NCBI GenBank assembly: GCA_018241505.1
Contig: JAFEDS010000021.1
Span: 62,001 to 126,000, forward strand
Reading direction: 5' to 3'
DNA: 64,000 bases
DNA from: Pseudomonadota bacterium
GTDB taxonomy: Bacteria > Pseudomonadota > Gammaproteobacteria > Steroidobacterales > Steroidobacteraceae
The translations under genes and the position numbers were made by a program. Positions 25,134 through 34,002 of the stretch are shown piece after piece. The notes below the pieces were generated by a model that worked only from the letters and a program-made list of their open reading frames with translations, was not told where the DNA came from and did no database searches. The stretch's first letter is position 1. Each line of letters opens with the position of its first letter.

Positions 25134-27019
25134 CCGAATCCATCTCCCGTCGCGACTTTGTCAACGGCGTACTGGTCGGCGCCGGGGCAGGTTTGTTGAC
25201 GCGCGCCGCGCCGGCGGCGACCGCTACGGCAGCGCCGGACTACGGGCCATCAGGCTCAGCTTGGACCGGCTATGGCGGCGTCGGGGACTATCGCTGGTCC
25301 AACGGCAACACCGAAGCAGTGCGGGATGCCGCACACGGGATTCGCGATCACCGCTATCCCGATCCCGATCTGCCGGTGCGGGAGACCTACGACCTGTTGG
25401 TCGTTGGCGGTGGCTTTTCGGGCACGACCGCGGCCTACGAATTCAACAAGCTCAGAAAGCCCGGCCAGAGCTGCCTCGTACTCGAGAACCATCCGATTTT
25501 CGGTGGCGAAGCCAAACAGAATGAGTTTGACGTCGACGGACACCGATTGGTGGCGCCGCAAGGGTCCAACGGCGCTCTGGCGGTAAAAGAGAACGACCAC
25601 ATCACCGGTCGTTACGAAGTGTACGCGGAGTACTACCGCGAGCTTGGAATGCCGGCGCACTACGATCTCGAACCTGTCGCCGGAGGCGCTGAAAAATACA
25701 CTCTGCCCAACGATCATTTCGATCCCATGCTGCTCGAGCGGCAGTACCCGACGGGTTACTTCTTCAAGGGCCATGGCTGGTCCGCCAATCCCATCGCGAC
25801 GGGGTTTACCAACACCCCGTGGCCTGCGGCAGTGCGCCGGGAGATCGACGACTTTGCCAACAATCGGCGTGACCTCGTCTCAAAACAGGCGGATGCCGAT
25901 CGTTGGCTCGACTCCATCACTTACTTCGAGCTGCTCGACAAGTTAGGCTACGGTCCGGAAGTCAAGCGGTATATCGATCCGCTGCTGGGAGTTGGCAACT
26001 TCGGAGTCTGCGGTAACGCGGTATCCGCCTACGCTGCCAAGCGACTCACCCTTCCCGGGACGATTCCGAGCAACACACCGAACCGCTTTGTCGATGTCTC
26101 GGTAGTGTCCTTTCCCGGCGGAAACGCCGCAATCATGCGCAAGATGTGGGCCCGCATGCTGCCGGATGCGATCAGCGGTGATGGTTCGCTGGCGGCGGTT
26201 GCCACCGGCGCAGTCAATTTCGGTGCGCTGGATCGTGAGGGTAGCCCGATCCGTCTTCGACTGCAGTCAACCGCAGTTCATGTGCGCCACGATGGCGATC
26301 CGGCCAGCGCGGGTTCAGTGCTGGTGACGTATGTGCAGGGCGGAAAGCTATTTCGCGTCCGGGCCAAGGCTGTCGTCATGGGCTCGGGCGGATGGGTCAA
26401 TCGAAATATCGTCCAGGACCTGCCGCCCGCCCACATTGAAGCCTACAAGCACTTCCGCTATGGCCCGGTGCTGACAGCCAACGTCGCTGTACGGCATTGG
26501 CGCTTCTTTGACAAGTTGGGATTCATTGCAGCGAGGTGGTTTTCGGGGCTCGGGTGGCATGTGTGCGTCCGGCGCAATGTCGCTCTGCGACCGGGGGCGC
26601 CGCCGCTCACTCCGGACAGCCCTCTCGTACTGACTTTCTACATCCCCATTCTCCAGCCTGATGTCGATCCGATGGCACAGGGGATGGCCGCTCGCGCACA
26701 GCTTCTGTCCACTTCCTACGCGGAGTATGAACGGCAGTTGCGTGAGCAGATGTCCGAGATGTTCGGACCCTCGGGATTCGATGCGCGGCGTGACATCGCC
26801 GGCATCGTGCTCAACCGCTGGGGCCATGCTTACATGGCTCCGTACAAGGGCTTCTTCTTTAGTACCGACGGCCAGCCGGCTCCCCCTGAGGTCATTCGCA
26901 AGCCGCACGGCCGCATCTTCTTTGCACATTCGGAATTGCAGGGAAACATGAACATGGCGCACGCAATGCTGGAAGGCAGACGCGGGGCGCGAGCCGCCGT
27001 GGAGGCCTGCAAATCATGA
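25130..27019 (+). CDS. Tat-exported FAD-dependent oxidoreductase, spermidine-dehydrogenase-like
   Basis: A 629-residue flavoprotein. The twin-arginine signal SRRDFVNGVLVGAGAG (residues 6-21) matches the start of spermidine dehydrogenase SpdH, and a Rossmann FAD-binding motif VVGGGFSGTTAAYEF follows near residue 95 with FGGEAKQNEF soon after. SpdH-type enzymes oxidise polyamines or similar amines in the periplasm; the specificity of this one is not proven. The real start is ATG 25130, overlapping the MFS stop. The stop overlaps the TonB receptor's ATG. Confidence 0.8.
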   Translation: MTESISRRDFVNGVLVGAGAGLLTRAAPAATATAAPDYGPSGSAWTGYGGVGDYRWSNGNTEAVRDAAHGIRDHRYPDPDLPVRETYDLLVVGGGFSGTTAAYEFNKLRKPGQSCLVLENHPIFGGEAKQNEFDVDGHRLVAPQGSNGALAVKENDHITGRYEVYAEYYRELGMPAHYDLEPVAGGAEKYTLPNDHFDPMLLERQYPTGYFFKGHGWSANPIATGFTNTPWPAAVRREIDDFANNRRDLVSKQADADRWLDSITYFELLDKLGYGPEVKRYIDPLLGVGNFGVCGNAVSAYAAKRLTLPGTIPSNTPNRFVDVSVVSFPGGNAAIMRKMWARMLPDAISGDGSLAAVATGAVNFGALDREGSPIRLRLQSTAVHVRHDGDPASAGSVLVTYVQGGKLFRVRAKAVVMGSGGWVNRNIVQDLPPAHIEAYKHFRYGPVLTANVAVRHWRFFDKLGFIAARWFSGLGWHVCVRRNVALRPGAPPLTPDSPLVLTFYIPILQPDVDPMAQGMAARAQLLSTSYAEYERQLREQMSEMFGPSGFDARRDIAGIVLNRWGHAYMAPYKGFFFSTDGQPAPPEVIRKPHGRIFFAHSELQGNMNMAHAMLEGRRGARAAVEACKS

Positions 27020-29226
27020 CTCGTTCTCTAATTTTGATGAGCACATTGACCTGTATGGGAATGGCCGCCTCCGCCGCCGCGGCTGATGACGACACGTTAG
27101 GCGAGGTTGTCGTTACCGCGCAGAGACGTTCCGAGCGGCTGCAGGACGTTCCTGCGGCGATTACGGCATTGAATGGAGATTCTCTCAACGAATTGCACCT
27201 GCAGGGCAACGCTGATCTGGCGCAGCGGGTTCCCAGCCTGTCATTCGATGTGTTGGGCCCCGGTGAGTCGACGCTTTCGATCCGCGGGTTGGGCACGGCC
27301 TACGGATTGGCTCCCGCCGTCTCGTACTACTTGAATGAGACACCCTTGGACATCCGGACGGATGGTTATGCGGGTGCTCCTGACATCGACTTCTTCGACG
27401 TCGAGCGCATCGAAGTGCTGCGCGGGCCGCAGGGAACTCTGTACGGATCGAGTGCAATGGGCGGTGCGCTGCGCATACTCACGGTGCAGCCGAACCCGGC
27501 AGCCGTCGCCGTCAATGCGGAAATCGGCGGTTCCTACATGGAGCGGGGTGGGGCTGGATATTCGGCCAAATCTGCAGTGAACCTCCCTCTGTCGACGGAC
27601 GCCGCGGTCCGTCTCGTAGGTACGTATGAGCACGTTCCCGGTTATATAAACCGCGTCCTCCCGGGGGACTACAGCGCAGCGGAGCCCGTGACCCCGCTCG
27701 CCGCGCGACGCACAAACGACGCGGACATCAAAAGCGCGCGCGTCATTGCAAGTTGGAAACCCTTTGATGGGCTGACGATTACGCCCAGCTTCGCCATCTC
27801 CCGCATCGAGGCCTCAGACAAGCTGACAACGTACAGCAACCTGCCGGACTTTACGATTGCCGGCTACATCCCTTCACCCACCACGAGCCGCCTGACCGTG
27901 GGCAATCTGGCCGTGACTTACGATGCCGGCTTTGCCAGCATTCTGTCATCGACCTCAGTGCTCTCGCGGGCGGTCGACGCGCTGAATGACTTCACGTTGT
28001 TCTGGGCGAACCTGGCACCTGCGTTCGGTCTGACCTATCCACCCAACACACCGGGGACCGACCTCACCACGTCCCGCAATTCCGGCTTCGTACAAGAAAT
28101 CAGGCTGACCTCACCCGCGGAACAGCGGCTCCGCTGGGTCGCTGGCGTGTACTTCAGCCACTTCCGCCAGCATTCGACGGAAACCACCGGAAGCGCGGAT
28201 TTCGCGGCGGCGATCGGCCAGACCGACAGCCCGATCCTGTATCACTTCGATCAGGCCGTCATTGACCAGCAGGCTGCGGTCTTTGCCGACCTCACTTATA
28301 AAATTCTGCCGCAGGTCGAGATCACCGCGGGAGAACGTTATTACGAGCTGCGCGACAGTCTGGAAAACGAGCAGGATGGCGCGATTGCACCGCCGAGCCA
28401 GCCGCTGGTGCATGCGAAAGCCAGCGGCAGCAGCCCCCGTGTTGTGTTGACTTACCATCCGGTCGCTGACGCCACTGTCTATGCGACTGCGGCGCGCGGC
28501 TACCGCCCGGGCGGTCCGAACGTGGGCCTTCCAGAGGGTGTGGGCTGCACACTCAATAGCGCGTATCGGCCGCTGTACGATCCCGATTCCGTCTGGAACT
28601 ATGAGTTGGGTGCCAAGTCCGAGTTCCTGCAGCGCCGGCTGTCTGTCGATGTGGCGGTGTACCGCATCGACTGGAAGAACGTGCAGCAGGCGATCACCGA
28701 TCCCGGCTGTGGTTCTCTCTTTGTTGCCAACGCCGGTAGCGCCAGAAGCAAGGGTGTCGAAGCGGAAATCAACGCTCGGCCGCTCGATGCCTTGCGTGTA
28801 TGGTTGAGTGGGTCATACACGGACGCGAAGTATCAGTCCATAGCGGCTGCGTTTCAGGGTTCGAGCGCGGTGCTCGCTGGTGATGCGGTACCCGATGTTC
28901 CGAAGCGCAAAGTGAATGTAGGCGGCGAGTACACACGGTCGTTCGGAAACTACCAGAGCTATCTGCGGCTCGACTGGAGTCACCTGGGCGCGGTGCCAAC
29001 CGGCTTTACGTACAAGGACGTGCGTCCGGCATACAGCACGCTGGATGGCGCGATTGGAGTGCGGGGTGAGCGCTACGAGGTGTCCTTGTATGGGCACAAC
29101 CTTACCAACACGGACGGCATCCTGAGCATCGGGGTAGGTGCTACTGACAGTTACGGAGCGGTGTTCAATTCGCGCATCTTCATTCCGCCACGTACGGTGG
29201 GAATCGATCTCAAGATGCATCTCTGA
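27016..29226 (+). CDS. TonB-dependent outer-membrane receptor
   Basis: A 736-residue receptor with a signal peptide ending near residue 23 and a TonB box GEVVVTAQRR directly after. The plug domain (about 40-160) has LSIRGLGTAYG, VERIEVLRGPQGTLYGSSAMGG, and the beta barrel follows to the end, with the C-terminal strand GIDLKMHL. It should import a large or scarce compound across the outer membrane. Its place inside the Rieske operon, coupled by a four-base overlap, makes it the probable uptake step of that pathway. GGAGG lies ten bases before the ATG. Confidence 0.92.
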   Translation: MTRSLILMSTLTCMGMAASAAAADDDTLGEVVVTAQRRSERLQDVPAAITALNGDSLNELHLQGNADLAQRVPSLSFDVLGPGESTLSIRGLGTAYGLAPAVSYYLNETPLDIRTDGYAGAPDIDFFDVERIEVLRGPQGTLYGSSAMGGALRILTVQPNPAAVAVNAEIGGSYMERGGAGYSAKSAVNLPLSTDAAVRLVGTYEHVPGYINRVLPGDYSAAEPVTPLAARRTNDADIKSARVIASWKPFDGLTITPSFAISRIEASDKLTTYSNLPDFTIAGYIPSPTTSRLTVGNLAVTYDAGFASILSSTSVLSRAVDALNDFTLFWANLAPAFGLTYPPNTPGTDLTTSRNSGFVQEIRLTSPAEQRLRWVAGVYFSHFRQHSTETTGSADFAAAIGQTDSPILYHFDQAVIDQQAAVFADLTYKILPQVEITAGERYYELRDSLENEQDGAIAPPSQPLVHAKASGSSPRVVLTYHPVADATVYATAARGYRPGGPNVGLPEGVGCTLNSAYRPLYDPDSVWNYELGAKSEFLQRRLSVDVAVYRIDWKNVQQAITDPGCGSLFVANAGSARSKGVEAEINARPLDALRVWLSGSYTDAKYQSIAAAFQGSSAVLAGDAVPDVPKRKVNVGGEYTRSFGNYQSYLRLDWSHLGAVPTGFTYKDVRPAYSTLDGAIGVRGERYEVSLYGHNLTNTDGILSIGVGATDSYGAVFNSRIFIPPRTVGIDLKMHL

Positions 29227-29243
29227 AATCGACAGGGGGTCCA

Positions 29244-30176
29244 ATGTTGCGGTTGATGTTTTTGCTGATGATGGTGGGCTTGGCTGCGGCGGCGCAAGCT
29301 GCCGTGATAGAGCGCCAGGATGGTTTCGTGAACGCCCACGGGGTACTCATCTACTACGAAAGCATTGGACAGGGCGCGCCGCTGATGATCCTGCACGGTG
29401 GTCCGGGCTCATCGCACGGTTATTTCCTGCCGCACTTGCTGCCCCTGGCGGCTGGGCGCCGCCTGGTCTTTATTGACGAGCGCGGCTCGGGCCGGTCGCA
29501 GCGCCTACCGGATCCCAAGGGTTACACTCTCGACAACATGGTGAGTGATGTCGAGGACGTTCGCGTCGCGCTCAACCTGGGCAAAATCGACGTCCTGGGC
29601 CATTCGTTCGGCGGACTGCTGGCGCAGGCCTACGCGATCCAACACCCCGATGCGGTTCGTCGCTTGATTCTGGCGGGTACCGGCTCGAGCGCGGCCCGCA
29701 TCGACGCGGACTTTGTGGGCATCAAGAATGCCCTGGAGCCAGGCTTGCGCAAGCGCATCGAGGCATTGGAACACAGCGGTATATTCGATCAGAGCGGGGC
29801 TCAACTCCAGGAGTACCGCAAGCTGGCCGACGAGGCGGAGGGGCCCTACAACTTTTATCGTCACCCACCGTCGTGGGACACGGCCGGCGAGGAGCTGGGC
29901 TGGGATGTTTTGCGCGAGATGTGGGTGACCCGCAGCGATTTCCATATAGACGGGAATCTGAAGGGCATCGACCTCACGCCTGGCCTGAGGCGATTGCAGA
30001 TCCCGACGCTCATCATCTACGGTGACCACGATCTGGTGAGCACCGCGACGGCACAGGAGACGGCCGCGGCGATTGCCGGCTCACGGGTTCTCAAAGTACG
30101 CGACAGTGGCCACAACCAGTTTGTGGATCAGCCGGTTGTGTTTCTCGGGGCCGTAGCGGATTTTCTAGGGCACTAA
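29244..30176 (+). CDS. Exported alpha/beta hydrolase, proline iminopeptidase (S33)-like
   Basis: A 310-residue protein with a Sec signal ending near residue 20 (AQA). Its hydrolase core has HGGPGSS (51-57), nucleophile Ser121 in GHSFGG, an acid in YGDHD and a final His in DSGHNQF. The HGGPG motif and cap domain are typical of S33 prolyl iminopeptidases, which release N-terminal proline, but amide or ester hydrolases share the fold. It follows the TonB receptor by 17 bases with a GGGGG site, so it is the last gene of that operon. It overlaps the phytanoyl dioxygenase gene end by 12 bases. Confidence 0.85.
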   Translation: MLRLMFLLMMVGLAAAAQAAVIERQDGFVNAHGVLIYYESIGQGAPLMILHGGPGSSHGYFLPHLLPLAAGRRLVFIDERGSGRSQRLPDPKGYTLDNMVSDVEDVRVALNLGKIDVLGHSFGGLLAQAYAIQHPDAVRRLILAGTGSSAARIDADFVGIKNALEPGLRKRIEALEHSGIFDQSGAQLQEYRKLADEAEGPYNFYRHPPSWDTAGEELGWDVLREMWVTRSDFHIDGNLKGIDLTPGLRRLQIPTLIIYGDHDLVSTATAQETAAAIAGSRVLKVRDSGHNQFVDQPVVFLGAVADFLGH

Positions 30177-31019
30177 TCTGAGGAGCACCCGCTTCACCCG
30201 ATCGGCAATGCACGTGGGATGCAGACGGTACCGCCATTTCCCGAATGCTCCAAAATGAAGTATCCAGGCACGCCGATACTCATTCGTACGGTTGGCCCCT
30301 GCGCAGTGAAATGTGAGCGGATGATGGATTGCGACGCCTCCGGCGGTCACGGGGCAGGGGCGGGCGTCGGTCTCGTCCACATCGGCTAGCGCGAGCGTTG
30401 AGCCGAGGGTGCGGTTGCTCGAGGCGGCATACCTCTTCGATACCTCTGTGTGCGGAATGAAGCCCCTGCGATGACTGCCGGGGATGTACAACATGCATCC
30501 ATTCTCGATGGTGGCCGCCTGCAACGGGATCCAGAAGTGGATTGAGCGTAATGGAATCGGGGTGTGAGCGTACGCCTCGTCCTGGTGCCAGTGAGTGGGG
30601 GCGTTGCTTTGCGGCAGCTTGTAGATTGCATGGTCAAAGAGGAAGCCGGCAGGCGCACCTAGAAGCTCACGTGCGATAGCTCTGCAGCGCGCAAATACCG
30701 GAGTGTCTTTCAGGCGCGGCTCGAGGGCGGTGGGCTGATTGATTTCCGGCGAGCGCAATGGCGTCCCGGACCGGTGCGCGCCGGATAGCTCAATGGCGAG
30801 CTCGCCTAGCGAATCGAAGCGTGCGAACAACGGGTCCAGCAAAGAACCGATGTGGGCCAGTTCCTCGGCAGTGGTGATATTGTCCAACGACAGATAGCCA
30901 TCGTGGTCGAACTTCGTTTTCAGCAGTCCTGGCACGGTATTCGTCAATACTGCGGCCTGATTCACTTCGAACCTGCCCTCATGTGAGCGAATGTCTGCGG
31001 CGGATGATTGCCCGGCCAT
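30165..31019 (-). CDS. Phytanoyl-CoA dioxygenase (PhyH) family protein
   Basis: A 284-residue Fe(II)/2-oxoglutarate oxygenase. The metal triad is visible: His145-x-Asp147 in HWHQDEAY and distal His238 in HHPLTFHCAG, with an Arg-containing NEYRRAW that may bind 2-oxoglutarate. PhyH enzymes hydroxylate acyl-CoAs and many natural products; bacterial members include ectoine hydroxylase. It is convergent with the S33 hydrolase and may extend the same pathway, although it is on the other strand. Confidence 0.88.
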   Translation of the reverse strand: MAGQSSAADIRSHEGRFEVNQAAVLTNTVPGLLKTKFDHDGYLSLDNITTAEELAHIGSLLDPLFARFDSLGELAIELSGAHRSGTPLRSPEINQPTALEPRLKDTPVFARCRAIARELLGAPAGFLFDHAIYKLPQSNAPTHWHQDEAYAHTPIPLRSIHFWIPLQAATIENGCMLYIPGSHRRGFIPHTEVSKRYAASSNRTLGSTLALADVDETDARPCPVTAGGVAIHHPLTFHCAGANRTNEYRRAWILHFGAFGKWRYRLHPTCIADRVKRVLLRLVP

Positions 31020-31202
31020 GCTGCGGTTGGCATCGTGAATTATGCGTATTGAACCAGAGCCGCGCGGCTGTCAGCAGGGGTGGCGTGAGTTTTGAATGTT
31101 GCGTTGCGCCGGGCTGTGTAGGTAATTTCCGCAGCCGTGCCGGGCGCTGGGCTGTGCGCAGACTCACACTTCGTTACCGCTCGATTGCCTATTCTCGTCA
31201 CA

Positions 31203-33443
31203 ATGTTCCCCGCTCCAGGGGACCTGGGGAATCATCTATTGCGGCGCACTGCCGAAAAACTGCTGTCGTCATACTATGAGCTGATTTGCTCATTGCTGCC
31301 GGGCTGCCTGGGTGTTGGCATCGCCGATGGAGAGTTCGGTGACGCGGGTGGCAGAGGGGATTTCGACGGCAGCGCGTTCTGCGCATGGCTGCAAGCCAAA
31401 CATGCCGATATCGCGAGCTCAGCGGATCTGAGCTGCGCCCGGATGCGCCGCGCGGGGCAGTTTGAGATCGGGCTGGCATTGGTTGATTCGACACGCAAGC
31501 TGATTGCGGTAGTGGGTGTGGCTGTGCCGCTCGCTGCCGCCAAGGCATTGGGTGGCAACCCGGGGAAAGCGCTGCGCCAGCGCTTGCAGCCGGTGTTGGA
31601 TTGTCTGCATCGTGAGCTAGCGAGCGCGGCGCGTGCCAAGAGCAAGGTCGCGACGCTATCCGAACGTACCCGTGATCTCGAGTGGTTGTTCCAAATTGCC
31701 GGCGAGCTCAAATCCGCCGGCAGCAATGCCGGGGCGTTACAGCACCTGATTTCGACCGCCGCGGACCGCATCAAAGCCGACTTCGCCTGTCTCATTGTTC
31801 CGGGGCAGCACCTGTTGGTTCAACATGCGCCCTCCGACGCGCTGCAAGCGAACGCGTACGAGCAGGTTCGAGCGAAGGTCCAGGAGCATATTCTGAGCTG
31901 GGCCGCGAAGCACCGTCGACCGCTGATTGTCAATGGCGCGGGAAGTCAGGGAGCGAAGCTGCCTCCCTGCAAGCTGCTGGCAGTGCCGCTGCTGCCTGCC
32001 AAAGGGCCGGTCATTGGTGCATTGTTGTTTGTCAACTCAGCAGCCGCGACGCCATTCCTCAAGCGGCACGGATTTCTCGCCGCGGACATCGCGCGCCATG
32101 CCGTGCAGTTGCTGCAGAGCCAGTACGATCTGGCTACAGGGCTGCTCACCCGAACCGCCCTGGAGCAGACTTTCGGCCTCCTGCCGGGCGCAGTGAAGTC
32201 TGCGCCGCAGACCGTGCTGCATGTTGACATCGATCGACTGCATGTTATCAACAATGTGCAGGGATTTCCGGCTGGAGATGAGGTCATACTGCGGCTGGCC
32301 GCGTTTCTCGCGCCACCCTTGATACCCCGAGACGCCTTGATCGCACGGCTGGCCGGCGATCAGTTCGCCATCGTGCTTCCCAACACCCGAGCCGACCGCG
32401 CTGTCGCTGTGGCGGTTGAGCTGCAACGACAGTTGACCGCCGCGTTCTCTGCTTCGGCGCCTGATAGTCAGCCGCCGTCGCTCAGTGGCGGTGTCGCCGA
32501 GATTGTTGATAGCCGGCTCGGCTTGGGCCCGGCGCTGGTATCAGCCGAAGCGGCTTGCCGGACCGCGAAGGAGCACGGCGGGAATCGGATCGAGACTTAT
32601 ACCTGCGACGATGCGAGCGTCATGCGCCGCTTCGGCGATGCGCGCAAGGCCTGGTCGCTGGAGGATGCGCTGGAAAGCAATCGATTCGAGCTGTTTGCGC
32701 AGTCCATTGTGCCACTGTCGAATCCGGAGCTGTCGAGCGGTTATGAGGTGCTGCTGCGGCTGCGGAATGAAGATGGGTCCGTGGATGGGCCCGACAGCTT
32801 CCTGCCGGCTGCCCAGCGCTATCAAATGATGCCCGCTATCGACCGGTGGGTGTTGGACCACACCCTGAGCACTGTTGAGTCCTATGCGGGAGTGCTGGTT
32901 CGCCGCGGCGTGAAAATCTCCTGGAATCTCACGGGACACTCCCTCGGTGACGCTCAATTCATCGACTACCTGCTGAAGCGAGTCAAAAGCTCGCGCCTGC
33001 CTCCCGGATTGATGAATATAGAAATCACCGAACAGTCGGCCGTGCGCAATCTGCCCGCCGCCGTGCAGTTGATGAAAAGGCTACGCGAGGTGGGTTGTGG
33101 TGTGGCGCTGGACGATTTTGGAACCGGTACCAGCTCACTGACCTACCTGCGCGATCTGCCTGTGAGCCGCGTGAAGATTGATGGCAGTTTTGTCCGGGAC
33201 ATCATGACTAATCGCCGCGCCGCCGCGACCCTCAAGTCAATTGTCGAGCTGATACGACCGTACGATGTGGAGATTGTTGCCGAGTATGTTGAAAATGCGG
33301 ACGTGGCGGCCAAGGCCCGCCAGCTCGGTATCGACTATGGCCAGGGATATGCATTCGGCAAGCCCCGGTCCCTGACATTGGAGCTGGAGGCGTTGAAGCA
33401 GGACGAGTCGCGCAAGCTGCATCGATTGGCGCTGGAGATCTGA
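31203..33443 (+). CDS. Cyclic-di-GMP phosphodiesterase: GAF, degenerate GGDEF and EAL domains
   Basis: About 746 residues. A GAF-like sensor (about 170-310) precedes a GGDEF-like domain whose active loop is AGDQF instead of GGDEF, so it should not synthesise c-di-GMP. The EAL domain is complete: YEVLLRL, WNLTG, NIEITEQ, ALDDFGTGTSSL, RVKIDGSF, AEYVEN and DYGQGYAFGKP, so phosphodiesterase activity is likely. The start is uncertain: ATG 31203 lacks a clear ribosome site, and GTG 31137 in the same frame is possible. Cytoplasmic; no membrane segment seen. Confidence 0.85.
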   Translation: MFPAPGDLGNHLLRRTAEKLLSSYYELICSLLPGCLGVGIADGEFGDAGGRGDFDGSAFCAWLQAKHADIASSADLSCARMRRAGQFEIGLALVDSTRKLIAVVGVAVPLAAAKALGGNPGKALRQRLQPVLDCLHRELASAARAKSKVATLSERTRDLEWLFQIAGELKSAGSNAGALQHLISTAADRIKADFACLIVPGQHLLVQHAPSDALQANAYEQVRAKVQEHILSWAAKHRRPLIVNGAGSQGAKLPPCKLLAVPLLPAKGPVIGALLFVNSAAATPFLKRHGFLAADIARHAVQLLQSQYDLATGLLTRTALEQTFGLLPGAVKSAPQTVLHVDIDRLHVINNVQGFPAGDEVILRLAAFLAPPLIPRDALIARLAGDQFAIVLPNTRADRAVAVAVELQRQLTAAFSASAPDSQPPSLSGGVAEIVDSRLGLGPALVSAEAACRTAKEHGGNRIETYTCDDASVMRRFGDARKAWSLEDALESNRFELFAQSIVPLSNPELSSGYEVLLRLRNEDGSVDGPDSFLPAAQRYQMMPAIDRWVLDHTLSTVESYAGVLVRRGVKISWNLTGHSLGDAQFIDYLLKRVKSSRLPPGLMNIEITEQSAVRNLPAAVQLMKRLREVGCGVALDDFGTGTSSLTYLRDLPVSRVKIDGSFVRDIMTNRRAAATLKSIVELIRPYDVEIVAEYVENADVAAKARQLGIDYGQGYAFGKPRSLTLELEALKQDESRKLHRLALEI

Positions 33444-33483
33444 CCGCGGGTGTTGGAACAGGAGTGTCAGGACATCGCGGTCA
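33441..33483. terminator. Inverted repeat joining two convergent stop codons
   Basis: TGACCGCG (33441-33448) and CGCGGTCA (33476-33483) are perfect complements around a 27-base loop. Each arm contains the stop codon of one of the two converging genes. There is no T-run, so a bidirectional terminator is only a possibility. Confidence 0.35.
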
Positions 33484-33783
33484 CCTGTGCTCCGGCATGT
33501 TGGAATGCGGATTCATGTGAGAATGCCTCATATCCGGACAAGCGCTCGCACGCATCAATTCCGTGTGGATTTTGTTCATTTCGGCGCGACACTCGGTCAA
33601 GGTGTTTTCCGAGCGCAGGCAAGCTGCCGACTGCTCATGGACGACAGCCGTCTTTTCACGTGTTTCCTTGGTGAGGGGCGGGCATTCGCGTTTCGCGGTT
33701 TCGGCACCACTTGCGCTGAAGGCGCAGGCCATCATTGTCGCTGCCACCAGGGCGCTGAGTATAGGTTTGTTGTGTGTGCTCAC
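33481..33783 (-). CDS. Small secreted Cys-containing protein
   Basis: A 100-residue protein with a Sec signal peptide ending near residue 26 (ASGA). The mature part has four Cys (CPP, AACL, TECR, ACPD), charged helical segments and a His/Met-rich tail (RHSHMNPHSNMPEHR) that could bind metal. I do not recognise the family. The GTG start has GGAG nine bases upstream. It is divergent from the alcohol dehydrogenase gene across a region that carries two TACGTAG-type motifs. Confidence 0.6.
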   Translation of the reverse strand: MSTHNKPILSALVAATMMACAFSASGAETAKRECPPLTKETREKTAVVHEQSAACLRSENTLTECRAEMNKIHTELMRASACPDMRHSHMNPHSNMPEHR

Positions 33784-33853
33784 GGCCCGTTTCTCCAGTT
33801 AGAGACTCGATGCGACAATGCGGCGCCGCAGGCGCGGCGACCATTGTGGGGAA

Positions 33854-33893
33854 TGCGTAGTTCCGGAGCAAACGACGCTGCAGCGACTACGTA
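33854..33893. promoter_or_regulatory. Pair of inverted TACGTAG-type motifs
   Basis: TGCGTAGT (33854-33861) and ACTACGTA (33886-33893, reading TACGTAGT on the minus strand) face each other in the divergent region before the alcohol dehydrogenase gene. They resemble the FixJ-type site GTAMGTAG and recur in five other intergenic regions of the island. Confidence 0.4.
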
Positions 33894-34002
33894 ATAGTGC
33901 ATATTGAGTGTGACGACCCGGTCGCGTCATCTCCGGCCGTGCGATAATCCACGAAACAATGGGATGCCCCGGGTCGGGTCAGTACGATCCACGGAGACGA
34001 CG

